From DASWJZ01 sp963739005 (GTDB lineage Bacteria; Pseudomonadota; Alphaproteobacteria; Rhizobiales; Afifellaceae), in assembly GCA_963739005.1 (NCBI GenBank), contig CAVTYQ010000005.1, forward strand, positions 62,001 to 126,000: a stretch of 64,000 nt of DNA. Reading direction: 5' to 3'. Under the pieces are notes generated by a model. The model made no database searches and had not been told where the DNA came from. It saw only the letters and a list, made by a program, of their open reading frames with translations. A program made the translations under genes and the position numbers. This document shows, in pieces, positions 15,882 to 24,996 of the stretch (position 1 is its first letter; every line of letters begins with the position of its first letter).

Positions 15882-18761
15882 ATGTCCCTCGTCCAGGAGA
15901 TCGACTACGGCACCAGGCGCTCGAAATCCGAGACGCTCGTTACTCTGACGATAGACGGAGCAACCGTCACCGTGCCGGAGGGCACCTCGATCATGCGCGC
16001 CGCGATGGAAGCCGGCACGCAAATCCCGAAACTCTGCTCGACCGACATGCTCGACGCCTTCGGCTCGTGCCGGCTTTGCCTCGTCGAGATCGAGGGCCGC
16101 GCCGGAACGCCGGCCTCCTGCACGACGCCTGTCGCCCCGGGCATGGCCGTCCATACGCAAACGGAGCGGCTCGCCCGCATCCGCAAGGGGGTGATGGAGC
16201 TCTACATCTCCGACCACCCGCTCGACTGCCTGACCTGCGCGGCGAACGGCGACTGCGAGCTGCAGGACATGGCCGGCGCCGTGGGCCTGCGCGAGGTGCG
16301 CTACGGCTACGACGGCGCGAACCACGTGTTCGCGAAGTCGAACGGCAAACCTAACGCGGATTGGCATCCGAAGGACGAGTTGAATCCCTATTTCACCTTC
16401 GATCCGTCGAAATGCATCGTCTGCTCGCGCTGTGTGCGCGCCTGCGAGGAAGTGCAGGGCACCTTCGCGCTGACCATCGATGGCCGCGGCTTCGAATCGA
16501 AGGTAGCGGCCGGTATCGACGAAGGCTTCCTCGCGTCTGAGTGCGTCTCCTGCGGCGCCTGCGTGCAGGCCTGCCCGACCGCGACGCTCAGCGAAAAGTC
16601 GCTGATCGAAATCGGCCAGCCGGAGCATTCGGTGGTGACGACCTGCGCCTATTGCGGTGTTGGCTGCTCGTTCAAGGCGGAGATGCGCGGCGATATGGTT
16701 GTCCGCATGGTGCCCTACAAGGACGGCAAGGCGAACGAGGGCCATTCCTGCGTGAAAGGTCGCTTCGCCTGGGGTTACGCCACGCACAAGGACCGCATCA
16801 CCAAGCCGATGATCCGCGCGAAGACAACCGATCCCTGGCGCGAGGTGACGTGGGAAGAGGCGATCTCGCACACAGCCTCGGAGTTCAAGCGCCTGCAGGC
16901 GACCTACGGCCGCGATGCGATCGGCGGCATCACCTCCTCACGCTGCACCAACGAAGAGACCTATCTCGTCCAGAAGCTGGTGCGCGCCGCCTTCAAGAAC
17001 AATAACGTCGATACCTGCGCGCGCGTCTGCCACTCGCCGACCGGGTATGGCCTGAAGTCGACGTTCGGCACCTCCGCCGGCACGCAGGATTTCATCTCGG
17101 TGGAAAAGGCCGACGTGATCGTCGTGATCGGCGCCAATCCGACCGACGCGCATCCGGTCTTCGCCTCGCGCATGAAGAAGCGGCTGCGCGAAGGCGCCAG
17201 GCTCATCGTCATCGATCCGCGCAAGATCGATCTCGTCGAGACGCCGCACGTCAAGGCCGACCACCATCTGCAGCTGATGCCCGGCACCAACGTCGCCGTC
17301 ATCAACGCGATCGCGCATGTCGTTGTCACCGAGGGCCTGATCGACGAGGCCTATGTGCGCGAGCGCTGCGAGCTCGAAGACTTCCAGAGCTGGGCGAAGT
17401 TCATCGCCGAGGAGCGGAACTCGCCGGAGGCGCTGGAGAAAGAGACCGGCGTTCCGGCGGCGGAGGTGCGCGCCGCGGCGCGGCTCTACGCGACCGGCGG
17501 CAATGCCGCGATCTATTACGGCCTCGGCGTCACCGAGCACAGCCAGGGCTCGACCATGGTCATGGGCATGGCGAACCTCGCCATGGCGACCGGCAATATC
17601 GGCAAGGAAGGCGTCGGCGTTAATCCGCTCAGGGGCCAGAACAACGTGCAGGGCGCCTGCGACATGGGCTCCTTCCCGCACGAGCTCCCGGGCTACCGCC
17701 ACGTCGCCGACGACGCGGTGCGCCAAAGCTTCGAGGCGCTTTGGGGCCTCAGCCTCTCCAACGAGCCGGGGCTCAGAATCCCGAACATGCTCGATGAGGC
17801 GGTCGACGGGAATTTCAAGGGCATCTACATCCAGGGCGAGGACATCGCACAGTCCGATCCCGACACGCAGCACGTGACCGCCGGGCTTGCGGCGATGGAA
17901 TGTGTCGTCGTGCACGACATCTTCCTGAACGAGACGGCGAAATACGCGCACGTCTTCCTGCCCGGTTCGTCGTTCCTGGAGAAGGACGGCACCTTCACCA
18001 ACGCCGAGCGCCGCATCAGCCGCGTGCGGAAGGTGATCCCGCCGCTTGCCGGGATGGCGGATTGGGAGGCGACACAGGCCCTTTCGAACGCGCTCGGCTA
18101 TCCGATGAACTATGCGCATCCCTCCGAGATCATGGACGAGATCGCGGCGCTGACGCCGACCTTTAAGGGCGTCTCCTTCGACAAGATCGACAGGCTCGGC
18201 TCGGTACAGTGGCCATGCAACGACAACGCGCCGGAAGGCACGCCGGTCATGCATGTCGGCAAGTTCGTGCGCGGCAAGGGCCGCTTCATGCTGACGGAGT
18301 TCGTGCCGACCGAGGAGCGGACCGGCGCGCGCTTCCCGCTGATCCTGACCACCGGGCGGATTCTGACGCAGTACAATGTCGGCGCGCAGACCCGGCGCAC
18401 GGCGAACGTCGCCTGGCACGACGAGGATGTGCTTGAGATCCATCCGCTCGACGCGGAGAACCGCGGGATCAGGACCGGAGACCTCGTGGCGATCCAGAGC
18501 CGCTCGGGCGAGATATCGCTTCGCGCTGTGATCAGCGAGCGCATGCAGCCGGGCGTCGTCTACACGACCTTCCATCACCCGATCTCGGGCGCGAATGTGG
18601 TGACGACCGAGTTTTCCGACTGGGCGACGAACTGCCCGGAATACAAGGTGACGGCCGTGCAGATCCGCCGGACAAATGGCCCGTCGGCCTGGCAGGAGCA
18701 CTTCGAGGAAGAGGCGCGAACGATGCGCCGCGTCGAGGCGCACCTCGACGCCGCCGAGTAA
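15882..18761 (+). CDS. fdsA: NAD-dependent formate dehydrogenase alpha (catalytic) subunit
   Basis: A 959-residue molybdenum-dependent catalytic subunit. In order: an N-terminal [2Fe-2S] ferredoxin domain (CSTDMLDAFGSCRLC), a His/Cys3 cluster (HPLDCLTCAANGDC), two ferredoxin-type [4Fe-4S] motifs (CIVCSRCVRAC and CVSCGACVQAC), the Mo-domain cluster (CAYCGVGC...C), and the bis-MGD domain. The molybdenum ligand is the Cys in CARVCHSPTG, followed by the catalytic His; it is not selenocysteine. The C-terminal molydopterin-binding domain ends with YTTFHHP and TNCPEYKVTAVQI. Length and order are normal for FdsA. It is the terminal step for one-carbon or amine-derived formate. Confidence 0.95.
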   Translation: MSLVQEIDYGTRRSKSETLVTLTIDGATVTVPEGTSIMRAAMEAGTQIPKLCSTDMLDAFGSCRLCLVEIEGRAGTPASCTTPVAPGMAVHTQTERLARIRKGVMELYISDHPLDCLTCAANGDCELQDMAGAVGLREVRYGYDGANHVFAKSNGKPNADWHPKDELNPYFTFDPSKCIVCSRCVRACEEVQGTFALTIDGRGFESKVAAGIDEGFLASECVSCGACVQACPTATLSEKSLIEIGQPEHSVVTTCAYCGVGCSFKAEMRGDMVVRMVPYKDGKANEGHSCVKGRFAWGYATHKDRITKPMIRAKTTDPWREVTWEEAISHTASEFKRLQATYGRDAIGGITSSRCTNEETYLVQKLVRAAFKNNNVDTCARVCHSPTGYGLKSTFGTSAGTQDFISVEKADVIVVIGANPTDAHPVFASRMKKRLREGARLIVIDPRKIDLVETPHVKADHHLQLMPGTNVAVINAIAHVVVTEGLIDEAYVRERCELEDFQSWAKFIAEERNSPEALEKETGVPAAEVRAAARLYATGGNAAIYYGLGVTEHSQGSTMVMGMANLAMATGNIGKEGVGVNPLRGQNNVQGACDMGSFPHELPGYRHVADDAVRQSFEALWGLSLSNEPGLRIPNMLDEAVDGNFKGIYIQGEDIAQSDPDTQHVTAGLAAMECVVVHDIFLNETAKYAHVFLPGSSFLEKDGTFTNAERRISRVRKVIPPLAGMADWEATQALSNALGYPMNYAHPSEIMDEIAALTPTFKGVSFDKIDRLGSVQWPCNDNAPEGTPVMHVGKFVRGKGRFMLTEFVPTEERTGARFPLILTTGRILTQYNVGAQTRRTANVAWHDEDVLEIHPLDAENRGIRTGDLVAIQSRSGEISLRAVISERMQPGVVYTTFHHPISGANVVTTEFSDWATNCPEYKVTAVQIRRTNGPSAWQEHFEEEARTMRRVEAHLDAAE

Positions 18762-18771
18762 GGAGCGCGCT

Positions 18772-18996
18772 TTGTCGGAAAAGCTCGAAAAGCTCGTCCG
18801 CATGGCGAACCAGATCACCGACTTCTTCCGGCCATACCCGGAGGAGAAGGCGATCGTGGGCGTGCAGGAGCATCTGCGCTCGTTCTGGACGAACCGCATG
18901 CGCAAGGAACTGGCCGACTACGCCGCGGCGGGCGGGGCGGGGCTCCACCCGCAGGTGCTTGAGGCGCTTCGCCGCGAAGCCGCGGCAGCCGGATGA
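18772..18996 (+). CDS. fdsD: NAD-dependent formate dehydrogenase delta subunit
   Basis: A small subunit of 74 residues, starting at TTG 18772 behind AGGAG (18761-18765). The frame is open further upstream inside fdsA, but the spacing and the family start (SEKLEKLVRMANQITDFF) support this TTG. The protein has the family pattern of helices with RPYPEEKAIVGVQEHLRSFW. In FdsGBAD enzymes the delta subunit is needed for a stable, active complex. It overlaps fdhD by four bases. Confidence 0.9.
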   Translation: MSEKLEKLVRMANQITDFFRPYPEEKAIVGVQEHLRSFWTNRMRKELADYAAAGGAGLHPQVLEALRREAAAAG

Positions 18997-19862
18997 GCGA
19001 ACGCCGCGACGATGGCGAGCGCGAAAAGAAGGCGCCGCCGCCGCCGCTCCGCCGTGTTGAGAATGTCGCCTACCGCTCGGGTGCTTCTGCCGCAGGCGCG
19101 CGCGCCGTGCCGGAAGAGACGGCGATTGCGCTGACCTATGACGGGTCAACGCAGGCGGTGATGATGGCGACGCCCGCCGACCTCGAGGACTTCGCCCTCG
19201 GCTTCAGCCTGACCGAGGGTATCATCAGTGGGCCGTCCGATATCCGCTCGCTTGAGATCTTGCCGGAAGCAGCCGGCATCGAGCTTCGCATGTGGCTCAT
19301 CGAACCGCGGAGCGACGCGCTCGCCGCGCGCCGCCGGCATTTCGCCGGGCCAACCGGCTGCGGGCTCTGCGGCATCGACAGCCTCGCCGAGGCGGTGCGG
19401 CCGCCGGCTAAAGTGAAAGGTGACCTGAGACTCGGCGCGGAAGAGATTGCGGGCGCGCTGAAATCGCTCGCCGCTGCGCAGCCGCTGAACCGCGAGACCC
19501 GCGCCGTGCACGCCGCCGGCCTTTGGCAGCCGGGAAGGGGTCTTTTGCTCGCGCGCGAGGATGTCGGTCGCCACAACGCGCTCGACAAGCTGGTGGGCGC
19601 TGCCGCACATGCCGGGCTGAGCGCCGCTGGCTGTGTGCTGCTTCTGACGAGCCGCGTTTCCGTCGAGATGGTGCAGAAGGCCGCGGTGCTTGGGAGCCCA
19701 ATCCTGGTCGCTGTTTCAGCCCCGACAGCGCTCGCCATCCGTATGGCTGAAGACGCCGGGATCACGCTCGTCGCCGTCGCGCGCGACGATGGCTTTGAGG
19801 TCTTTGCGCACCCGGAGCGGATTATGACGGTGGGCGAAAGCAGCGTCGCCGCGCGGGGCTGA
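18993..19862 (+). CDS. fdhD: Formate dehydrogenase accessory sulfurtransferase
   Basis: A 289-residue FdhD protein, which transfers sulfur from a cysteine desulfurase to the molybdenum cofactor before its insertion in formate dehydrogenase. The essential C-x2-C is present (TGCGLCGIDSL, near residue 125). Other family motifs are EDFALGFSLTEGII, REDVGRHNALDKLVG and LLLTSRVSVEMVQKAAVLG. It overlaps fdsD (ATGA), so catalytic subunits and maturation factor are produced together. It converges on the GntR gene with only a three-base gap, and no terminator is seen. Confidence 0.94.
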   Translation: MSERRDDGEREKKAPPPPLRRVENVAYRSGASAAGARAVPEETAIALTYDGSTQAVMMATPADLEDFALGFSLTEGIISGPSDIRSLEILPEAAGIELRMWLIEPRSDALAARRRHFAGPTGCGLCGIDSLAEAVRPPAKVKGDLRLGAEEIAGALKSLAAAQPLNRETRAVHAAGLWQPGRGLLLAREDVGRHNALDKLVGAAAHAGLSAAGCVLLLTSRVSVEMVQKAAVLGSPILVAVSAPTALAIRMAEDAGITLVAVARDDGFEVFAHPERIMTVGESSVAARG

Positions 19863-19865
19863 ACG

Positions 19866-20606
19866 CTACCTTAGCAGCTCCGAAAGCTTCGCCGGCGCCG
19901 GCTTCCGCGCCCTGAGATCAAGGCCGGAGAGCAGGTCGACAAGGTGGCTCATCATCAGATCGGCGGCGCGCTTGCCGTCGCCCTTGGCGATGGCGTCGGC
20001 GAGCGCCGCGTGCGCGTGGCGTTCGCAGATCGCGTCCGGCCGCCGCCAGTATAGCGCGATGATGAGCGAGGAGCGCGACACGAGCTCGCGCACGAAGCCG
20101 GAAAGGATCGGCTGGCTGGCAATCTCCGCGATCGCCAGGTGGAAGGCGCCGGATAGCGCGATGGCGCGGCCGGCGTCGCCGGCGGCGAGCGCGGCGTTCT
20201 CGTCGCGGATGTGGCGCTTCAGCCGCGCGCCGTCCTTCGATGTCGCAAGGCCCGCCGCCATCGCGGCGAGACGCGGCTCGATGACCGAGCGCGCCTCGAA
20301 AACATGCCGCGCTTCTTCGGCTGTCGGCTCGGCGACATGCGCACCGCGGTTCGGCTCGATGGTGACGACGCGCTCATGCGCGAGTGCCTGCAGCGCGGAG
20401 CGGACGATCGTGCGGCTGACGCCATAGATCGCGCCGAGCTCGTCCTCCGGCAGGCGCGCGCCGGGCGGCAGGCGGTGATCGAGGATTGCCGCAAGCAGCG
20501 CCTCGTGGATGCGCGCCGCGCGCGGGCTGCGCAGCGCCGTGCCCGACCCTCTCCGCCCGCCCGGCGTCGGATCGAGCGCCGCAAGATCTCCCTGGACTTC
20601 CCCCAT
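19866..20606 (-). CDS. GntR-family (FCD) regulator, divergent from importer operon
   Basis: A 246-residue transcription factor. The winged helix-turn-helix (RIHEALLAAILDHRLPPG...ELGAIYGVSRTIVRSALQAL) is followed by an all-helical FCD ligand/metal domain (FEARSVIEPRLAA, DENAALAAGD, FHLAIAEIASQPIL). The frame is open to a GTG at 20651, but ATG 20606 has a good GGGAG ribosome-binding site, whereas the GTG has none. It is divergent from the polyamine-type importer at 20839 and likely regulates it. The operator-like GTATAC site lies at 20657-20670. Confidence 0.88.
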   Translation of the reverse strand: MGEVQGDLAALDPTPGGRRGSGTALRSPRAARIHEALLAAILDHRLPPGARLPEDELGAIYGVSRTIVRSALQALAHERVVTIEPNRGAHVAEPTAEEARHVFEARSVIEPRLAAMAAGLATSKDGARLKRHIRDENAALAAGDAGRAIALSGAFHLAIAEIASQPILSGFVRELVSRSSLIIALYWRRPDAICERHAHAALADAIAKGDGKRAADLMMSHLVDLLSGLDLRARKPAPAKLSELLR

Positions 20607-20656
20607 CGCCACGTCTCCCAAGCCCGAATCCCTATCGAAAAGCTCGTTCACAGTCG

Positions 20657-20670
20657 AATTGTATACGATT
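20657..20670. promoter_or_regulatory. FCD-GntR operator (AATTGTATACGATT)
   Basis: AATTGTATACGATT has the palindromic core GTATAC flanked by A/T-rich arms, like the TTGTATACAA-type operators of FCD regulators. It lies 51 bases upstream of the chosen GntR start, in the divergent region shared with the importer operon. Autoregulation, and repression of the importer together with the sigma-54 promoter at 20793, is inference. Confidence 0.6.
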
Positions 20671-20792
20671 TAGGCTGTCATTGTGTGCAGATGCCCAACA
20701 TCTGAGCCGCGGCGATCTTGCGTCGGCAGAGCCGCCATCCGATTTCCCGCTTCATTTCCCGACCTCTCGGCTGGCGCGCACGCGCGCCCTGC

Positions 20793-20809
20793 TTGGCACG
20801 CGCCTTGCC
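20793..20809 (+). promoter_or_regulatory. Sigma-54 (-24/-12) promoter of the importer operon
   Basis: TTGGCACGCGCCTTGCC contains the full core TTGGCACG-N4-TTGC with the required GG-N10-GC spacing. Against YTGGCACGRNNNTTGCW the only differences are at the R and final W positions. Transcription would start near 20820, 19 bases before ATG 20839 and just before the AGGAGAGG ribosome-binding site. Such promoters need an enhancer-binding activator, for example NtrC; none is encoded in the window. Confidence 0.82.
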
Positions 20810-20838
20810 TGTTGCATGAGAGAGGCCAGGAGAGGCGC

Positions 20839-21933
20839 ATGGGACGGGCAGCGACGCTCGAGCTCGCCGGTGTGACGAAGCGCTACGGCACGACCGTCGC
20901 CGTCGACAACATATCGCTCAAAATCGCCGCCGGGACCTATTGCTGCCTGCTTGGTCCGTCGGGCTGCGGCAAGAGCTCGACGCTCAGGATGATCGCCGGG
21001 CACGAGCGCGTCTCCGTCGGCGACATCCTGCTCGGCGACGCGAACGTCACCGATCTGCCGCCGGCGAAGCGTGGCACCGCGATGATGTTCCAGTCCTACG
21101 CGCTCTTTCCGCATCTCGATCTCGTCGAGAACGTCGCCTTCAGCCTGAAGATGAAGGGCGTCGGCAAGCCTGAGCGGAGCGCGAAGGCGCTGGAAATGCT
21201 GCGGCTGATGCAGATGGAGCCCTATGCGACGCGCAAGCCCGCGCAGCTTTCCGGCGGCCAGCAGCAGCGCGTGGCGCTCGCCCGCGCGCTGATCACCGAC
21301 CCGGAGGTGCTCCTCCTCGACGAGCCGCTCTCCGCGCTCGACCCGTTCCTGAAGATCAGGATGCGCGCCGAATTAAAGCGGCTGCAGACAAACCTCGGCA
21401 TCAGCTTCGTGCATGTGACGCACAGCCAGGAGGAGGCGATGGCGCTCGCCGACCTCGTCGTGGTGATGGACGACGGCAGGATCGAGCAGGCGGCAAGCCC
21501 GCGCGAGGTCTTCGAGCGTCCGGCTACGGCCTTCGTCGCGCGCTTCATGGGCACGCACAACGTCATCTCGGGCCGCGTCCTGGCGGTGAAGGATGGGTTG
21601 GTGAGCTTCGCCGCCGCGGGCGGAGGAGCCTTCAGCGTCGCCGCGTCAGGCGCGCCGCGGCTGGCGGCGGACGAGCCGATCGACATCGGCATCCGCACCG
21701 ACCGCGTCGATATCGGCGAGAGCGAGACCGCCGGCTTCGGCTTCACCGGGCTGGTCTCGACCGTCGAGTTCCTGGGTCCCTCGGTGAAGCTCGTCGTCAC
21801 CGGCCCGGGCGTCGACGAATTCACGGTTCTTCTCGACGAGGAGGATTTCCTCCGTCGTCCCGTCGCGGTCGGAAACGCCGTGCCGCTGAACTGGGGCGAG
21901 CAGGGCGCGATCGCGCTCGGCCGCCCGAACTGA
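20839..21933 (+). CDS. Polyamine-type ABC transporter ATP-binding protein
   Basis: A 364-residue PotA-like ATPase. Walker A GPSGCGKSS, Q-loop MFQSYALFPH, signature LSGGQQQR, Walker B VLLLDEPLSALD and switch His in VHVTHSQEEAM, with a C-terminal TOBE domain (from about residue 250). The frame is open from 20683, but ATG 20839, preceded by AGGAGAGG, is the real start. It is the first gene of ATPase - binding protein - permease - permease - racemase. The spermidine/putrescine-type family also includes importers of other amines and of modified amino acids. Confidence 0.9.
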   Translation: MGRAATLELAGVTKRYGTTVAVDNISLKIAAGTYCCLLGPSGCGKSSTLRMIAGHERVSVGDILLGDANVTDLPPAKRGTAMMFQSYALFPHLDLVENVAFSLKMKGVGKPERSAKALEMLRLMQMEPYATRKPAQLSGGQQQRVALARALITDPEVLLLDEPLSALDPFLKIRMRAELKRLQTNLGISFVHVTHSQEEAMALADLVVVMDDGRIEQAASPREVFERPATAFVARFMGTHNVISGRVLAVKDGLVSFAAAGGGAFSVAASGAPRLAADEPIDIGIRTDRVDIGESETAGFGFTGLVSTVEFLGPSVKLVVTGPGVDEFTVLLDEEDFLRRPVAVGNAVPLNWGEQGAIALGRPN

Positions 21934-21958
21934 AATCTCAACAAAGGGGTACAGGGAT

Positions 21959-23245
21959 ATGACGAACGCGAAGAAATCGACCGGCATCTCGCGCCGCAAG
22001 CTTCTGAAGACGAGCGCCGCCGCGATCGGCGTCGCCGCCGGCTCCGGCATCATTACCGGCTTCCCGACGGTCTGGGCGCAGACGCCGATCACGCTCCGGC
22101 AGTTCGGCACCGGCGTGTCGAACCTTAACGCCATCGCCGACAAGTGCAAAGCCGATCTCGGCATCACGCTGGAGATGACGGCGATGGATTCCGACGCCGC
22201 CGCGCAGCGCGCCGTGACGCAGCCGGACAGCTACGACATCGCCGACATCGAATACTGGATTTTGAAGAAGGTCTATCCGGCCGGCGTGCTGCAGCCGATG
22301 GATGTCTCGAAGCTCACCTTCTACGACAGCATCGTACCGCTCTTCAAGAACGGCAAGCTGAAGCCCGACAGCGTGATCGCCCAGGGCACCGCGCCGCACA
22401 CTGTAAGTTATGTCGAAGCCCCCGACGCCAAGACGTTCGCTCCGGCCGAGACCGGCTGGTTCACGATGGTTCCGACCATCTACAACGCCGATACGCTCGG
22501 CATCCGTCCCGACCTTGTCGGCCGCGACATCACCACCTGGGCCGACATCATGGACCCGGCCTATAAGGGCAAGACCGCGATCCTGAACATTCCCTCGATC
22601 GGCATCATGGACGCCGCCATGATCATGGAGGCGATGGGCAACATCAAATATGTCGACAAGGGGAACATGACGACGGAGGAGATCGACAAGACCATCGATT
22701 TCCTGATCAAGACCAAGCAGGCCGGCCAGTTCCGCGCCTTCTGGAAGAGCTTCGACGAAAGCGTGAACCTGATGGCTTCGGGCGAGGTGGTGATCCAGTC
22801 CATGTGGTCGCCGGCCGTCGCCGCCGTCCGCTCCAAGGGCATTCCCTGCAAATACCAGCCGCTGAAGGAAGGCTACCGCTCGTGGGGCGGCGGTCTCGGG
22901 CTCGCCGCGCATCTCTCCGGCCCGACGCTCGATGCGGCCTACGAATACATCAACTGGTACACCTCGGGCTGGGTCGGCGGCTACCTGAACCGGCAGGGCT
23001 ACTACTCGGCGAACATGACGACCGCGAAGAAGTTCATGTCCGACGACGAGTGGGGCTACTGGATCGAGGGCAAGCCCGCGCAAGGCGACATCAAGGCGCC
23101 CGACGGCACCGTGATGGAGAAGGCGGGCGCGGTGCGCGACGGCGGCTCGTTCGAAGAGCGCATGGGCCACGTCGCCTGCTGGAACTCGGTCATGGACGAG
23201 GACCGCTACATGGTGAAGCGCTGGAACGAGTTCATCGCCGCGTGA
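21959..23245 (+). CDS. Polyamine-type ABC substrate-binding protein (Tat-exported)
   Basis: A 428-residue periplasmic binding protein of the PotD-like/family 1 group. It has a twin-arginine signal (SRRKLLKTSAAAIGVAAG, cleavage after VWAQ near residue 41), so it folds before export. The body has PTIYNADTLGI, DPAYKGKTAILN and YEYINWYTSGWVGGYLNRQGYYS, typical of the spermidine/putrescine-binding fold. GGGGTACAGG precedes ATG 21959. The permease start (GTG 23242) overlaps its stop. Confidence 0.9.
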   Translation: MTNAKKSTGISRRKLLKTSAAAIGVAAGSGIITGFPTVWAQTPITLRQFGTGVSNLNAIADKCKADLGITLEMTAMDSDAAAQRAVTQPDSYDIADIEYWILKKVYPAGVLQPMDVSKLTFYDSIVPLFKNGKLKPDSVIAQGTAPHTVSYVEAPDAKTFAPAETGWFTMVPTIYNADTLGIRPDLVGRDITTWADIMDPAYKGKTAILNIPSIGIMDAAMIMEAMGNIKYVDKGNMTTEEIDKTIDFLIKTKQAGQFRAFWKSFDESVNLMASGEVVIQSMWSPAVAAVRSKGIPCKYQPLKEGYRSWGGGLGLAAHLSGPTLDAAYEYINWYTSGWVGGYLNRQGYYSANMTTAKKFMSDDEWGYWIEGKPAQGDIKAPDGTVMEKAGAVRDGGSFEERMGHVACWNSVMDEDRYMVKRWNEFIAA

Positions 23246-24168
23246 CCAGCGCGTCTGACATCGCCGCCGCGGGCTTCGCTGCCGCGGCGGTGCCGAAACG
23301 GAAGCGCCGGCCGGCCCTCGGGCTTGGCCGGCTCGCGCCCTATTTGCAGGCCGCGCCGCTCGCCCTTGTCCTCGGCGTGTTCCTGGCGTTGCCGATCCTC
23401 ACCATCATCGTGGTGAGCTTCTGGGACTACGACTTTGCCCGCCTCTATCCCGGTTTCATCACCACCAACTACGCGGACGTGCTCGGCTCGTGGGTGACCT
23501 GGAAGACCTATCTGAACACGCTCAAATACGCGGCAATCGTCTGGGCGATCACGCTCACGATCGGATTCTGGATCGCCTATTTCCTCGCCTTCCACATCCG
23601 CACGATGATGATGCAGATGGTGCTCTTCCTCGTCTGCACCGTCCCGTTCCTCACCTCCAACATCATCCGCATGATCTCTTGGATACCGGTCCTCGGACGC
23701 AACGGGCTTATCAATTCCACGCTCGTCAAGATCGGCGTGATCCATCAGCCGATCGAGTGGCTGCTCTATTCGGACTTCGCCGTCGTCTGGGCCATGGTGC
23801 ACCTCTACACTCTCTTCATGGTGACGCCGATTTTCAACACGCTGATGCGCATCGACCGCGCGCTGGTCGAGGCGGCACGTGACGCCGGCGCGAGCGGCCC
23901 GCAGATCATCTGGAACGTGATCATTCCGTTGGCGAAGCCTGGCATGGCGATCGGCACAATCTTCGTGGTGACGCTGGTGATGGCGGATTTCTCAACCGTG
24001 CAGGTCATGTCCGGCGGCCAGAGCGCGTCGGTCGCCCTGATGATGAAGAACCAGATGTCGCTGCTTCAATATCCGGCCGCGGCCGCCAACGCCGTGGTGC
24101 TGCTCGCGGTCGTGCTCGTGATGGTCGCCGGCATCCTCCGCGTCGTCGACATTCGCAAGGAGCTTTGA
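23242..24168 (+). CDS. Polyamine-type ABC permease, PotB-like
   Basis: A 308-residue permease, starting at GTG 23242 in the GTGA overlap with the binding-protein stop. The frame is open far upstream, but only as a shadow of the preceding gene. It has six hydrophobic segments and an EAA loop LVEAARDAGASGPQIIWNVIIPLAKPG. The second permease begins two bases after its stop. With that partner it would form the import channel. Confidence 0.88.
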   Translation: MTSASDIAAAGFAAAAVPKRKRRPALGLGRLAPYLQAAPLALVLGVFLALPILTIIVVSFWDYDFARLYPGFITTNYADVLGSWVTWKTYLNTLKYAAIVWAITLTIGFWIAYFLAFHIRTMMMQMVLFLVCTVPFLTSNIIRMISWIPVLGRNGLINSTLVKIGVIHQPIEWLLYSDFAVVWAMVHLYTLFMVTPIFNTLMRIDRALVEAARDAGASGPQIIWNVIIPLAKPGMAIGTIFVVTLVMADFSTVQVMSGGQSASVALMMKNQMSLLQYPAAAANAVVLLAVVLVMVAGILRVVDIRKEL

Positions 24169-24169
24169 G

Positions 24170-24996
24170 ATGGACGGGGAGAGGCGCGGCGCCGGCTTCT
24201 ATGTTCTCGCGGCCTTCTTCGCGCTCTTCGTTGTTTTCCTCTATGGGCCGCTCTCGACCATCGTCATCCTCTCGTTCCAGGGGCCGAGCGGCGGGCTGAC
24301 CTTCCCGATGAACGGCACATCGCTGCACTGGTTCGCCAACCTCTTCGAGAAGCAGGCGTCGGCGATTTCGGCGGCTCCTTCACGCGCTCGCTCCTCCTCG
24401 GGCTGATGGTGATGGCAGGCACGACGGTGATCGCGCTCCTTGCCGGCCTCGCCTTCCGCCGCCGCTTCGTCGGGGCGACGCCGCTTTTCTATCTGACCGT
24501 CTCGAGCCTCGTGGTGCCGTCGATCCTGATCAGCCTCGGCATCGGCGTTGGCTTCCAGCAGGCTGGCTTGAAGCCGGCCTGGTATACGTCCGCGCTCGGC
24601 GCGCACATGACCTGGACGCTTCCCTTCGGCGTCCTGATCATGCTCGCCGTCTTCAACCGCTTCTCGCCGGCCTACGAGGAAGCGGCGCGCGATCTCGGGG
24701 CTTCGCCCTGGCAGACCTTCCGCTATGTCGTGCTGCCGATGATCCTGCCGATGCTGATCGGCGTCGCGCTCTTCGGCTTCACGCTCTCCTACGACGAGTT
24801 CGCCCGCACCATGATGACGGCCGGCACCTACAACACACTGCCACTCGAAATCTACGCGATGACGACAAACGTCACGACGCCGGTCCTCTACGCGCTCGGC
24901 ACGGTGACGACCGCATTCTCCTTCGCCATCATCCTGACGGCGCTCGTCACCATCACGCTGATCAATCGCCGCCGGGCGCGCCGTCTCGCGATTTGA
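24170..24996 (+). pseudogene. Polyamine-type ABC permease, PotC-like, frameshifted
   Basis: ATG 24170 opens a PotC-type permease (DGERRGAGFYVLAAFFALF, then a hydrophobic helix). The frame fails near base 24357: the first frame runs to a stop at 24406, while the continuation GDFGGSFTRSLLLGLMVMA and the rest of the protein to 24996 lie in another frame. Adding one base in GCAGGCGTCGGCGAT would restore one continuous protein of about 275 residues. Downstream conserved parts are intact, including the EAA loop YEEAARDLGASPWQTFRYVVLP. Either the gene is inactivated or the assembly lost a base; strong conservation after the break favours a recent event or an error. Confidence 0.8.

Noticed and set aside
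16938..18905. 655-codon open frame on the minus strand
   Set aside because: Antisense to fdsA, whose complete set of iron-sulfur and molybdenum motifs shows the real strand.
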